In this document: positions 10,898 to 24,800 of the stretch, piece after piece | How the letters are laid out: each line of letters begins with the position of its first letter | Numbering within the stretch: the first letter of the stretch is position 1 | Origin: Parapristionchus giblindavisi | Taxonomy: Eukaryota > Nematoda > Chromadorea > Rhabditida > Diplogasteridae | Reading direction: 5' to 3' | Assembly (NCBI GenBank): GCA_943737045.1 | Contig: CALSFV010000241.1 | Coordinates: 771,348 to 835,347 of the forward strand | Length of the DNA stretch: 64,000 nt | Program-made: the position numbers and the translations under genes | The notes under the pieces: model-generated | Databases searched by the model: none | What the model saw: only the letters and a program-made list of their open reading frames with translations | What the model was told of the DNA's origin: nothing

Positions 10898-10969
10898 TGG
10901 AGGCATGGGGAATTGAACCCCAGACCTCTCGCATGCGAAGCGAGCGCTCTACCCCTGAGCTATGCCCCC
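10898..10969 (-). tRNA. tRNA-Ala (anticodon CGC), inverted copy
   Basis: The reverse complement is identical to the tRNA at 9581-9652 over all 72 nt, so both copies should fold and be charged alike. The flanks are also duplicated. Confidence 0.95.
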
Positions 10970-11067
10970 ACGGCAGAGCATATTTAGTAAAACTGATTTC
11001 CTTGCTGAGAATCAAAGGTATAACGCACGAGCAGTTTTAATTCAGTGATTCAATTTTCTACTGTACA

Positions 11068-12539
11068 CAATGAAATACGAACTATAGAGATTGAGAAGAG
11101 AGAATAAGCTTGTTTCTGTTCGTTGTTCTTCGAGATCTTCATCATCATACATGTATCTAATTCGCATCCAAAACCCACAACCAACACCGATATCTTAGCG
11201 ACGGATTCATCGATCCCCTCATGTCGTCCTATTACATGTTACTCATAAAATGATGGAATGAAGAATAATGATCTGTATTAATAGCAATAATAAAATTTTT
11301 ACAGCCTCCGTCAATTGCGAAGATGCTTAATACAGATATTTTCACACCTGATAAAGTGTTACGAATTAATGACAATACTAAAAATATGTTCCACCCTCAT
11401 CTTTTATTTTTCGTAGCAATGCCTTGTATAAATATTTTCACTCGCTGTTCACATTACCCTCTCTCGGGCCTAAATCAAAAATCACTAATAAATAGGCACT
11501 TCTTTCTGTGACCGATGGATTAGTGACAGTGCCACAGTAAGGATTCACCTTTTTTCCACCAACATCTACTAGTTCTATCGCACCATTCTTCCCCATACCT
11601 CTCTACCTCTCATCCCTGTATATAGCTCTCAACCCTCTCCCTGCCCCATCGAAGTCTCAGTTTCTCAACCTAACTCGATTCATTTAATCACATTTACCCT
11701 TCCCGGCTCTTTTCTCATCATTCAGTCTTAAAGGACGTACTTTACTTTTTTTTCCCGAACCCTAACTTTAAAAGTTCATGTTGCGGTTTGTCTTTATGAA
11801 GTAATTCACCAAATCCACCAAATTGCCCATCAGTGACGTATTTGCAAATCGATTGTCCACATTTGGGGTAACACTGACCCACGTTGAAGAGAATGGCAAC
11901 AACGTGGGGCAAATGAATTGCACGTACGTCACTTTTGGACGAATCGCATGCAAGCAGCGCGCAATTTTGATCGCTTCGTTGTACTCTTTGCAATGTGCGG
12001 GTCGAAGGTGTTCAAATCACTTTTTTTAAAATTTACAAAACTATTTAAATTCTATTATAATTTCATTTCATTTTTGTGTGAAATATAGTGCCCATTGACA
12101 AAGGTTGCGCTCCATTTAATTGAGCCTGGCCACTCCGGATCATCTCTCACAATCAGTGAATCGTGAGTAGCCACGAAATCCACTTATTCCTCTTCGTCTT
12201 TCACTAATGAAATCATGCCTGTCTTACTCATGCTATCATAGCTAAGAGAGGAGAAGAAGAAGATATAGATAGATAGCCGAGAGATGGAGATAAACAGATG
12301 ACAGAGATTTGACGAAATACAGAGAAAGTCGAGGGTGCCGAAAGAGAAGGGCGCCTGAGGCTATGTAGGTCTGACATTGAGGCTTTTCATGGAAAATATG
12401 ACTCGGAAGAAATCACGTTTTGATTTGAATTGCCTTTTGATTTTTCTGACGTTTTGCACATATTGCCATTTTATTTATTCAAGCATTTTGTTCAGAAATA
12501 AATAAATGACATGCTGAATTTGAAAAAATCCGAAACGCT
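11068..12539. other. Intergenic, no gene seen
   Basis: Contains a short imperfect inverted repeat around CCCACGTTGAAGAGAATG and its CAACGTGGGG partner (11,878-11,908). I could not support any exon. Confidence 0.4.
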
Positions 12540-12545
12540 TTTATT

Positions 12546-12750
12546 CTAAAATTGATTATGACAGTACTTCATTTTATATCTCATTTGCTCTGCGTCTCTC
12601 ACGACGTTATTGGTCAGTTTCTTACAGAATTTGATATGGTGCGATAACCTCGCTGGATCTGTTCTGGTCATCTGACACTCTAACTTTGGACCGTAATCTC
12701 TGATCATCTGGTCAATCCGGATACGCTGTGTTTCCGTACGCTGCAGGCTG
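12546..12750 (-). CDS. 3'-terminal exon of an unidentified minus-strand gene
   Basis: Read on the minus strand from an acceptor at 12,750 (CATGTAG) or 12,740 (CTGCAG), the frame is open to TAG at 12,548-12,546, ending LTNNVVRDAEQMRYKMKYCHNQF over its last residues. Composition is balanced, with basic and polar residues and two cysteines. The stop is followed directly by AATAAA (12,545-12,540), as in genes with very short 3'UTRs. Upstream exons would have to lie above 12.75 kb, antisense to the pde-1 5' region; I could not find them. No family recognised. Confidence 0.4.
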
Positions 12751-12896
12751 CTACATGTGAGGAACTCTAGAATTTCTAAATTTTTCACATTTTCACATTT
12801 ACCGCAAAATCTTCGATACTTTTGAAAAATCAAGATATTTAATCATGAACAATACTATGAATATTGTTTATATTTTATTATAATGCACTGTTATAG

Positions 12897-13739
12897 GCGT
12901 AGCGGCTGCACAGCCGCGACGGTCAAAGATCAGACTAAAAAGACACCTGCAAAGGCAATGGAGCGGTTGAAGGAAGAAGGTGAGTTGATTAGGAACCTGA
13001 ATAATTAATTATACAAAAAACTCCACGATATTTCATAGATAAAAATACTCACTGTCGCAATTAAACAAATAAACATTATCAAACTAGTACTATTTAAACA
13101 CTTTATTGATTGAATGAGTTAAAAATCCCAAGACTTTAAAGAATAATAATTGTTTCAGCTTCATACTCTCCAGTACTAACTTGTCGCAATGCACCTTCAT
13201 GCTCAAATGGAAGTCCTCTCAGACGGCCGACCAGGTACGACTATCGATTATTTACAAATTTCCATATTATCAGATTAGAAATTTTATTCATTATTTAAAT
13301 ATTTTAAATAATATTTAATATCAGAACAAGTCATGAGAAACGCAATAGATAAACAAACGCTCTCTTCAGTGAGTAGTGATTTTTCATTTACAGAGAACAG
13401 AGAAATAGTGTGTGAAATGAAGAGAGCAATTGTCTGATCACGAGTAACGTTTATTTAAATTTGACTCTCCGCTCTGAGCACATTCCCTCGCAGAAAAATA
13501 AAGCGAGAGAATGCGGCCAGAAAGTTTCAAATTGGCTTGATGTTTCACTTTAAGACTCTTCAACCATTTCACTCCTCAACCATCGCAAGATCGGCCTTCA
13601 CCACCAGTAGTCGACTCTAATCGACGATCATCAACGTCTGTTATCAATGGTGGTGTAGGTGGTGCGGCGAATGCGGCAAGTACGGCAGCCGGACGACGTT
13701 TGCGATTCAAACTGGGAGACCACACCTTTACTATGGAAG
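12897..13739 (+). CDS. pde-1: pde-1 distal alternative 5' exons (long isoform)
   Basis: Three exons: 12897-12979 (only one open frame; first in-frame ATG at 12958), 13159-13234, and 13555-13739. They encode MERLKEE, then ASYSPVLTCRNAPSC and more, then a proline/serine/glycine-rich stretch ending RFKLGDHTFTME. Phases 1, 2 and 1 are consistent. The last donor (GAAG|GTCAGT, phase 1) fits the acceptor at 36187 but not the one at 35322, so these exons and the 35.3-kb exon look mutually exclusive. The 13555 acceptor (TTTCACTTTAAG) falls at the edge of a palindromic element. The assignment to pde-1 rests on phase and order, not homology. Confidence 0.6.
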
Positions 13740-16700
13740 GTCAGTTGGTTCACTTTTCATTATAATTGTTTTGCGCCGCAACGAAAGTCTGAGAAATAAC
13801 ACAGAATGAGTTCGAATCCATCGCTGATTTAAGCAGAGTATCTCTCATAAGATTATGGAAATGTTGTTTAAAAAAATATGTACATATCTCTTTACTTCCG
13901 TCCTCCTGTTCGATGACATTCAAATGCAAAACCCTAGTTTGTTTTACGCTCCTCTTGGCAATACTCTCTCGTAGACGAAGAAAGCGATAGACTGTGACCA
14001 GAGGGGGAGTGTCAAATTAGCGCTTTAAACAAAACTGAATGCCAATCCACAAGGTTCAATTACCATTGGATATTCCGCTAATGAATATTTCACCGAAAAG
14101 TCGATAATGCCGAACCTGAGTCTACATTTTTCACTTCTGTATAGATTAACAAGAGACAAGGAAGATTATCAAACCATAACATCAAGAGAGATGGAGGAGG
14201 AGGAGGAACTGTGACGTAATGAGTCACAAACACTTCAGTTTCGTTCACTGTTTGCTCTCATAGGTTGTGATAGTCTATCTCTACTTTGACATTCTCTCCC
14301 TCATTTCATTTCTCCTGGTGTAAAATTTATTCTTTATTTCAATCGTATTTTACATGTTGAAATAACGTATGATAAATAAATATATAAAATTCTATATGTT
14401 CGTATGTGTCTGTCTCTTTCTTTTAATCATTCTCCACTTTACTCTTAATCTTCACTTGTCTACAACCAAATGCGGATTATTCGCTCCGATTCTTCAATTA
14501 TTGAATTTCTATTTCTGTGCTTTGAAATTACGATTATTCGTTCACAGTAATAAAATCACGTTGCATTTTTTGAGATTTCCCAACGTTTAAGAAGTTTATG
14601 TATTGTCTCTGATATTTCTTCTATGTGGAATCAATTGCACAATTACCTTTAATCACTAGAGTAATCGCATAGTCAACTTCCCTATGTAATCCTACTGATT
14701 GTAACAAACAAAAGTCTACCGTTCAAATCAAACTAATTATAAAAGCTGTATTTGTGGAAACGACGAGTATAAGCTCTTCTGTATACACTTTCCTCTTCGT
14801 TTACGTTTATTTTGAACAAAGTTTTAGCCACTTGATTATATAAAATGATGGCTTTAGCAGCAAATTATTTTAATCAACGTCACACACATCCAAGGGAACC
14901 TAATTTCCTTTGCTTTTTCTCAGTATTGATAGCCCTAACAATTTTTTACGCGCGAACGTAGCCAATTTTATTATCATTATTGTTATTACTATTATGTGTG
15001 ATCATGGTTTATTTTATTATCATTTTATTATCATTATTATTAATTGTTGGTATGGTAATATAAAAATACCTGATAGACATAAACTTCATCTATCTATAGA
15101 TCTGAGAAGAGAACTTTTATAATCTTCCCTTGTGTCTACAGTTTCTTAATTTGCGCAGAAGAATTTTTGAATAGAGTGCATTTGTAAATTCCCTAAAGTA
15201 TGCGCTTATTTCGTCATTTGTCACACGCAGTGCGTCTTTTCTTCATCTGCTGTTCCTCTTTTCCTTTCTCCTCTTGTTTTGTTCAAATTCTGCGATGCTT
15301 GCTTCTGTGTGAATTCTGCCCTGATGAATCTTGCGAAGTAAGAATAGAAAACGGGGAAATGCATGAACTCTGGCGCACTCCTTATGCTTTAAAGCAAGAA
15401 CAAAATAATGCAAAAACCGCGAGGACGAAATAATATGAGAACCTAGATCAGAAAAATACAAACCGTTTTTTGTCCTTTGGGTTTTCGCTTGCATCCGACT
15501 AGAAAGATAGTCAAATTGAATTTTACAAGTGTTTTTTTCTCAGTATTTGTTCCTGCATACCATCAGAAATCCACTTGTCACGTCTCAAATCCTTAAAAAA
15601 TAACTTCAATCACTCTTTCACTTTATCTTTCTTCTGTCCGTCAATGTCGCCTTGCTTTGACAGGCTTTTCTCACTTGACTATAATGGACAGATTCGCGAT
15701 TTTTTTCGTTGTTGTACTCGGTGTTCATGTTCTCTACTGATCCAGATCCAGATGTAAGTCATTAAAGGCATACCCGAGCTAATTTTACTCTCTGCTTCTG
15801 CAATATTCTATCGAGAACAAAGAAAGCTTGTGTGACAAGAGCGGAGAGTTTCAAATTGACTAGGAGTGTCACTTTAAAAGTTTATGATTACCTTATAGTC
15901 AGTATTGATGAGAGTGTTTTGTCACTTTTACGTATACTACTTGGTTCGTTGCAGATTCCGATATTCTCTTTGCTTGACAATTTTTTTCTAAATCTGTAGA
16001 TACCCACGAACGCCGTAATCCAAGCTGAAAGTCCATGGTTGCATAAGGAAAGGCGTGAATTTTCTAATTTGAAAGATGATTGTATGTAAAATAGCAAACG
16101 AAATGGTGCGCTTTCAAACAGTGACTACTAAATAACAACTGAGCTAAACGATCTACATTGTAAGCCTCTCGAATCGAGCAGGGAACAGAATGCTACATCA
16201 TTGGTCCCAATTTCTCTGTGATAGTGCACCCTGAATCACCTGGTTTCCTTCTTCAATGTGTCGTCCCATCAAACAGAGAACAATGTCTAGCGTGAAAATG
16301 AACCAATATTTTCGCGAACATTTTAATCATCCCACAAAATAGACGATGTAGTTTATGATTTATGTGATGTCGTCATTAACAGTGGCCAAAAACAATATAA
16401 ACCAACGAATTCAATATTTTGAACGTCCATCTAAATAATTCTCTTTACTTTTTTTTCTTTCACTTTTCACAACTGCACGACTGTATCCCGTAAGCTCCTC
16501 TTCCTTCGCCTTCCTTCATCTTCACTTTTTTTTAACATCATACAAAGTGCAAGAGCAATCGTGCTGTTTATAGCATATCGCATACCAAAGCCACATCCAT
16601 GGGCACACAGGCAACTTGGCCGAATGAGAACCGACTGGATGAGAACTGTTTTCATGCTGTCTATTTATTAGCGCTTGTTTGTCATAAGCAAGTAGTTCTC

Positions 16701-18769
16701 ATCCGACTTAGTTCCGCTCTCAATACTGAAGACGCAACGGTCTGTACTTCGAACAATGCACTCTCGTATAGTGTGCAAAATTCACTTGTTCGCTTGCGTT
16801 TCAATTTGTTCTCTCGCGGTAATATTGCTGGAAAATTCTTTAAAGTGAACTGACAGAAGTGCGAAGAATCTGCGTTACCACATAATATCTTCCAAGAACA
16901 GAATAACAACAAAACACTTGAGATCTACTCCTTGTAACTTGATATATTGTGAGTTCGTCAAAATCAGGTATTATTTTCCTTCTCAAGTCCCTCAGTTACC
17001 TTGTATTTTGCTTTTTTTTGTCTAACCGACTCCGCCCACAGATGCTTGTAACGCCAGAGCTAAAAGGGGAAGTGTCTGAACTTAATCGGGGGAAGTGAGA
17101 GCGAGAGAGCAAGAGAGTGAGAGAGCGAGAGTAAGTAAGAACTGGAGAATAAGAGAGAACGAGAGAGTTGAAGAAAAATACAGAGCATTCAATCTAAGGA
17201 ATATGGTCTGAATACGGTGCGCTTATCTAATTTCGTGTGTTATTTTGAGCTACCTCTTGCAAAAATCCTTGAAGAGATCCCGTTAATCCCTCCATAACAT
17301 GTCTAGATGCTGTGCAAAATGACTAAAACTAAGCTGACCAAAAACTAAAATTACTATAAAAAAAGATAATTATAATGGTCATTCACCTGTTTTTTTAAAT
17401 GGTTTATTACTCCTCAAATTCGAACAACGCTTTTTGCGTATGTACTTCACTCACTGATACATCACATACGACTTAATTCACTGTTTGAATGCATTTGCTC
17501 TCGTTCTAGAATGTTGCCTTTCGTCTGCTTCAAGGCGGAATCTCTCTGCATTGGTCACACCACTGTCTTTTGTTGCTTCGACCACCATTCGTCACAATCA
17601 ACTTGTTTTGCGCTCATTTTTCATCCGACGACAACTTGTGCACGTAATGCACAGAGTGCCTTGGAAAATATAGTTCACGCTCAGAAATTCAAGAGATTCC
17701 AGTATCGAGACAACGACATTTCGTTCAAGATATTAATCCATTTAATTTGTATTTTTCAAAGGACACCCACGCAAATTTTACTCTGCACTCTGGCAACGCT
17801 CTTTCGTAGACAACGAAGTTGAGAGAGTGTGCCCAGAGCGAAAATTGGCTAAAAATAACATAAAACAGCCCTTTGATCATTGGCCCCTATCCCTTCTATC
17901 TCTCCTGTGCTGTGCGGTTAATACACCGCATTTGCATATTGAATGTCGCTCGCTATTCCTATCTATTTCTCGCCAGGCTCATTTTCGGTTTCGTCGCATT
18001 TCTATTGTTATACGATAATACATTATAATACAATGACCTTCATCCAATTCAAAAGCATTGGGGAGGAATAGTTGCTACTAAATGACTGATTAGTCTGGAC
18101 GTCCATACTATACATGAGTTACTTAAATGTCTCATTTTCCCGAGTATTATCCTTTATCATTCGCACCTTCTGATCACAAAATTGATTTCTGCTAGTTCTC
18201 ACAAGGGAACTATCCCAACTTAATGTGGCCATATGACATGGGAATAATTTACCTGAATCAGTTTTCGATGCTGATTACGAATCCGTTTTCAAACGTTGCC
18301 CAACCGAGCTGAGATTCGAGAAAATCGATATTCAAATTCGCTAGTTTATTCAGAAATTCGTGAGACTTCCCATATAAACCTTCCCAATGCGTTCATAAAC
18401 TCATCCATCAATAATCCAAACACCTCCTGCTGTAATTTATTGGATATTTTAGGTAAGTTGCGAATTTTCGAATCAAATTCTCGAATTTCAAGATCAATTT
18501 TCTCGAATCTCAGCTCGATTGGGCAACGTTTGATAACGGATTCGTAATCAGCATCGAAAACTGATTCAGGTAAATTATTCCCATGTCATATGGCCACATC
18601 AAGTTGAGAGAGTTCCCTTGTCAACATGCTTATATTTCTAACGCGAGTTTTTTATGATTTTTTTTCAAACCAGTAAAAATTCTGCACCCTTTCTAGATAT
18701 TTGCTATTTTCTGGGTTATTTAGATTTATTCCATATTCTTCCATACCCTCTCTCCCTCCCCCTTCTCTC

Positions 18770-18815
<46 letters not shown>

Positions 18816-21800
18816 CTCCCCCTTCTCTCTATCTCTCTCTCTCTCTCTCTCCCTCTCCCTCTCCCTCCCCCTCTCCCTCTCCCTCTCCCTCTCCCTCTCT
18901 CACTCCCTCAATCCCTTGTGTTCTCCTTCATTCCTTCATGTAATATATCCGACCCTCATATGAATTTCTATAGACCACGTCGAAGGAAAGGGATACGTGT
19001 TTTCTCCTTTCTTCTGCTTATTTTTAGGCAATTTTGTGATCATTGATTCATTTTTGCTGATAATTATATTCTCATGATTTTGATGATTTATTGATAATTT
19101 GTTCTTGCAAACTCTCGAACGAAGCTATCATTCACGACTCCTCAAAAGTTTTACCAATATCATTTTATTAGCCTTCATCTATAAGTTTATCCTGATAACT
19201 TTCATGCTGTTTGTCATCTCCTTGTGGTAACGTGCATTGCACCGAGAACACACGTCCTCGTTTATCGTATATAATTTTTATTATTGTTCGATGGGGACAT
19301 TTGTATCGCATTATAGTCGCTGACAATCATTACGAGCTAATTCCGAGCTAATTTGAACCTCTCCGCTCTGGCAGGACTCTCTAGCGTTATTGTCTACGAG
19401 AGAGCAGAGAGGACAGTTTCAGATCTATTATGATTCCTTGCATGCTCATTGAGAGACTGTTTTTATTCTCAACGCAAAGTGCACTATCATTAATAGAATC
19501 GTCTCCTATTTTCCTCTTTCCTCGTCCCTTTTCATAAGAAAACGATATTTTTGGCCATCAAAATCTCGCTTTACACTTTCGATGTACAATAGTGCACCAT
19601 ATTTTTGAACCCTATAGTTCCTGTTTTCGTTTAGAGGGAGTGTAACCTCTCAATGGTCTCTTCATTGCGCACACTATTTCTCTGTTCACCAACAACGAGA
19701 CAGCATTGCATCGAACAGACCATTGCGAGACCCTTTAAAAATAACGGAAAAAATCAGTTACAGTTTCACTGCAGTGATATTCTAAAGTGAAGATATTATT
19801 AGAAAAATAATGACTAAAGACCAAAAAAAAGAAAAAAAGGAAAATAAAGAATAAAAATAAGGAGTGAGGAATAAGGAAATATAAAGGGATCATGTTTTAT
19901 TTTAGCAAGTTTTAAACAAAAAAGGACACCAAAATCTCTTTTTTTTCTACGATTTTTTCTAAGTAAAAAATGTTTTCAATTACACACCTCTCTGTCGTAC
20001 CTCCCTTTGCGCTACTTCATTCCCTCTCCTTATTCCTCTCTCTCTCCCATCACTTTATCCGTCAGCCCCTGTCTGTCAATTCTGCATCCGATACTCGTAG
20101 ACTCCTTCTTAGGCTAAACAACGGACAATGAATAGCCACAATTCAGTATCCACAGGAAGTCTGACCATTGTCAACGAGTTTTTTGACGTGAAATACTTGC
20201 TCACTGGCAGCAGAGCTCCGTCAAAACATAAAAATCAGAATTTTTTGGACCAAAAAACAGACCTAATTTGATTGGTTGTGAATTGAGCAATAATATTTGC
20301 TACATGGAGGTCGTGTTCGTTGATTGAATACATTATATAAAAGGATTAGTCGAATATTTTCGTGAATAAACTGTGACGCCAGAAAGATCGATAAATTTCA
20401 ACATACTTTTCATTATTGGAGTTCATGCAAAGGACACGATTTTTAAAAAATTAAAAATAATTCCGTCAACATCCGCGACTAGTCAGTCAGCTGTTTCACC
20501 ACTGACAATTTGCGATCATGTTGATGTAAGAAATAGTATAAGTGCGAAAGATAAAAAAAGAAGTCTCCTCGTTTTACACTCATTTCTTTTGTTTCGTACC
20601 TTGATGGGATTTTGCAACACCGCATATGTAAACATTTAAGTCTTGCGATACTGTGCTTCAGTAGCTCATCGTAACAAGAACCTTTATATTTTATGATATA
20701 CCCTGAAATAGTCCACGATTGCTATTACAACCTACCACAATTCCTCCCACTTTCGATTCAGCGTATGGCGAAATCTCCTCATTACTTCTCGCAGTCTACA
20801 AATTTCAGGGCTCGATTTTTTTGACCGAAACTAATATTCCTCCCTCGTCTTTCTCTTCTTCTCATTTTTCTTCATTTGCTCCTTATTCAATTTCTGTTTT
20901 GCTCGTTGGTCTTTGAGGTCCTACAGTGCTCTCACTGTATCAATATCTCCACATGACTTCTGCCCTTGTGTCAACTCTGTCTGTCTGTCTGATCGTGTGT
21001 CTGTCTGTGTATGTCTGTCTATTTCTTTCTTTCAGACAGTGTGTCTGACTGTCCATCTTTCTGACCTTACTTCTTTCAGGCTAGATAGACAGAGAGGCTT
21101 GTCTGGCAAGCCTGTCTGTCTGTCGGTCTCGGTCTATCAAAGTCTCCACATTTCTGTCTATATTATGAGTTCCAAGACTGAATAAAGAAGTATGAATAGG
21201 CGCAACCTGACTCATCTAGCATCATTGTTTATATCGGCATTGATCTGTTAAAAAATATCTTTTCATTGTTTTATCGATTGCAGTTAGACCGATAATAAGA
21301 AATATCAGATATTTCTTTGCCACAAATTATTGTCTTGTCTCATTGGTTAGTCTCCGACTTTTGCTCGAAAAGGAGAGTTCTCGAACTGATCCACGGTTCG
21401 CAATTTCGGCTAAAGATTTGGTCATGTCTCCCGCCCCATAACATGGTGGGTCGAAAGGGCGGGGCTACATCTGCCGCCACGCACCCTCTTCGTTTGCAAA
21501 CAACAGTTTGAAATCTGTCTGTTCGAATTACTGTAATTTCCATCTTACACCGAATTTGGTAGCCTATGCACAAGGCGTACGGATTCGCTCTTTGATAATT
21601 TTTCTTAGCCCTTTTGACCTTATTTTCAGTGTTTCAATGGTTTCATAATTATTGAGTGGGCTGGACTTGACGTAACGCGCTAAATATTTTAAAAAATTCT
21701 AAAACTTTTTGCACTTTCTCTACTTACCTCTTCAATGATCAAAATAACGACATTTTTTTCAGTAGATGATATTAACTATTGCGTAGGGGGTCGATATCAT

Positions 21801-24800
21801 ACGTCATCGCCTTTTTATCTGTTATTCTACCTTAATCTTCCTTTTTCATCTAGTTCTTTTCTACTTCTTTCCTCTCTCTCTCTTTCTGTTCTCTGTCTCC
21901 TGTATCCTCTCCACCTTTGTCTCTATTTTTCTTACTTTCTTCTTCTCTCCCACTGTTCAATTACCCGACTCTCTCTCGATTAGCGATAATTTGCTGCTTT
22001 CTATGCTGTATTTTCTCTTTCACTCTCTCACTCGCTCGCTCTCTCTGTCCATCTCTCTCACCCATCTCTCTGTTCTCTCATCTCATTAATTATCCTCCAA
22101 CTTGTTGCATGCTACAGAATCGTATAGATAACAATTGGGCTGATTCACTTTTTTCCCCATTCTAGCTCAATCTTTCAGAAATTAAGGATAATGAGCATTT
22201 TCGAATTGAGAGTTTGCAGGCGTGCTACGGACTCTGTGAAAAACAATTGTTGGGCAAAACTCCAATTTCCGCTCTGGCAACGCTATCTCGTAGACAGAGA
22301 AAGCGAGAGAGTGTGGCCAGAACGCACGAGTTTAAAAATCGCTCGGTTGTGGCTTTAAAAGTTAATAGAATTGCACTCATATATTACCGTAAGCGAAATA
22401 TTCCCATATGAAACGATCATGACATGGGATAGGCATTTTGTGTCGTTCATGGACAGCTTTCCGGGAAATCTATCTGAAATGCACAGAAATCAACCCTTCT
22501 ACATCCTAGAAAACATATCAATTGTCTATGAATGAAAACGTTGCTCCTTCGTTTTTGCTATCATACAGCTTTTACTAGAAGAAAAAAATTTACCCTCGAG
22601 GAGGTCTTCTTATCCGTTTCTCCATCTTCCTCTCTATCTCTCTCTACCTTTGAACATCCATTGTCTAATTTACATTGCATAGAGAAAAAATGAGATGAGT
22701 TGGAAAATATGGGAAATTAGAAGAAAGGGATAGGAAGACAGAGAAAGAGTGAGAGAGATAAAGATAGTCGATATATTTATTTATTCATTTATTTACTCAT
22801 CCCATCAATTAGAAAGAAAGGGAAAGATAGAGAAAGAAAGAATTAGAAGAGAAGTACAGAATAAGAGAAAGAATGGTCATATCTCATCTTATCCATCATT
22901 TTCTTCTTCATTCATTCTTTTCTCCTCCTCCTCCTCTTCTTTTCTCGTTTGTGCCCCTCCTAGTCTCTTTGAGACAGTCACGCGATTCCTCGTATTCTTC
23001 AGATATTAAAGTTTTTTCCTGAATTTTATCGATTGTTCCTTGGTGCTTCATAATTCTGGTTCTAAAGTATGAATTCCAAGACCTACAACTCGAACTTTAC
23101 ATTTAAATTTTTGAAGTTCCAAAGTCTTGGTTCTAACAAGGAACCTCTTTTACATTAATCTGGCGATGAGAGATGAGTTATACCTCATTTGAAAGCCCTT
23201 CTTCTGTAGATTAAGACTATGTACTTAAAAATGCAACGGAGGTCTGTGCACGGACTTAAAATTGGAGAAGTGTCTAAAATGCTATAATGCGCGCAATGAT
23301 GCACTAGTTCTCCGCGTTATCTCTGCGCTCTAGTGGTTGTACATGTAGCTAGTGATCCTCGTTATCCGTTTCCGAGTGAATTTACAATTATAAGTTGCAA
23401 GAGCCGACGACGATGTGCTTGAACTGGCTGTAGAGAAGTTTCTCCATTATTGAAAAAAACTTTTGGAGTAGTTTCCAATTGTTGTTTAACATCTTTCGCG
23501 CGTCTAACCTAACCGAAGTTCGTCAGATATACCACAATTACTCATCTTTACCTTTGTGACACCACTAGCGCGCAGAGATAACGCGGAGAACTAGTGCATC
23601 ATTGCGCGCATCATTGCGTTTTAGACGCTTCTCCAATTTTAAGTCCGTGCACAAACTTCCGTTGCATTTTTTAAGTACATAGTCATAATCTACAGAAGAA
23701 GGGCTTTCAAATGAGGTATAACTCATCTCTCATCGCCAGATTAATGTAAAAGAGGTTCCTTGTAAATTCTTCTGGATTCTTTTTGATTTGATCACATTTG
23801 GTTCGAAAGTATAATGGGAGTATGACGAAATTGTTCCAGCAATTTCTCGATATCATGGTGTTATAATAATAATAGCTTATCGTTTCTTGGACAAGAGTTG
23901 GACGGAATGTGTGAGGAGGAACCAAAATTATGATAGCATCTAGCATGGGACGAGGAGGAGGAGCTTGTGGTGCATTCCCTAGGGTCAGACACTAGCAAAA
24001 ATGCCATACATTCCTCGTGGTATTCATGTGACGCTGAATTATGCGGAACGATCCAAGCTCGTCATACATCCCCTCCCGCCTCGCTCTTTCACTATTTTGT
24101 CTTTGAGAGAATATGATCAGAGTGTAGATTTAACACCATTCTCAATGGTGTTCAAAATTCAATTTTTTAAAATTTAACTTCAATCTTTTTTCCTGAAAAT
24201 GCGAATTGGTCCAAGCTAACTAACAGTAAATTTAATAAGATTCGAAACAATATGAAAATTAATCCATGTTTTAAAACAGCCGTCGTTAATTCTAGCTTAG
24301 AGCTATTCCTCATTTCATGTTTCACAATTTCCTAATAATTTTGAAAGTGAACAAAGTTACAATGAAGTTCTTTTGTTAACATAATTCCACAGAACTATTG
24401 CTTCTTCCGACAGCAATTTATTCTAGTGAACCAATTACTCTTGGGGACGTCTTTTTCTGATCTCCTGATCTCTCTCTGGCATGAGGGATGCAACAAATGT
24501 ATAAAAAAATTTAAAATATGAAACGATAAATGGTATTTCTACTTATATTAACATTCCCCTTGTCACATTACTTTTGTTCCTATTTATTCTACTTGTTCTA
24601 GCATCCCCGCTTCTGCTTGAATTCTTTCCTCATTTCTTCTCACTTCCACATTCAAATTTGACTAAGTTACTATCAATTCTTCTAGTGTCTATAAGCCTGC
24701 TCTAGCCCTCGATCCTCTTCCTGTTTTCTTTCCGTGACCTTTTCTCCATTTTTGTTAGTCTTACGATGGGGGTATTGCCTAGAGGAAATCGGGACATCTC

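Larger units (their letters stand above)
9484..11067. repeat. Inverted duplication carrying two tRNA-Ala genes
   Basis: Arms of about 185 bp (9484-9670 and 10,882-11,067) are near-identical in reverse complement and include flanking sequence from TACAGTAGAAAATTG to beyond the tRNA. An inner shorter inverted pair (10,492-10,550 and 10,828-10,876) sits between them, and the centre holds a nested element. Confidence 0.85.

Noticed and set aside
11742..12029. Overlapping frames on both strands
   Set aside because: No splice borders; open on both strands because of a local inverted repeat.
18654..19046. Long open frames in the CT-rich tract
   Set aside because: Encoded by (CT)n/(CCCTCT)n, open in several frames at once; no splice borders or complex sequence.
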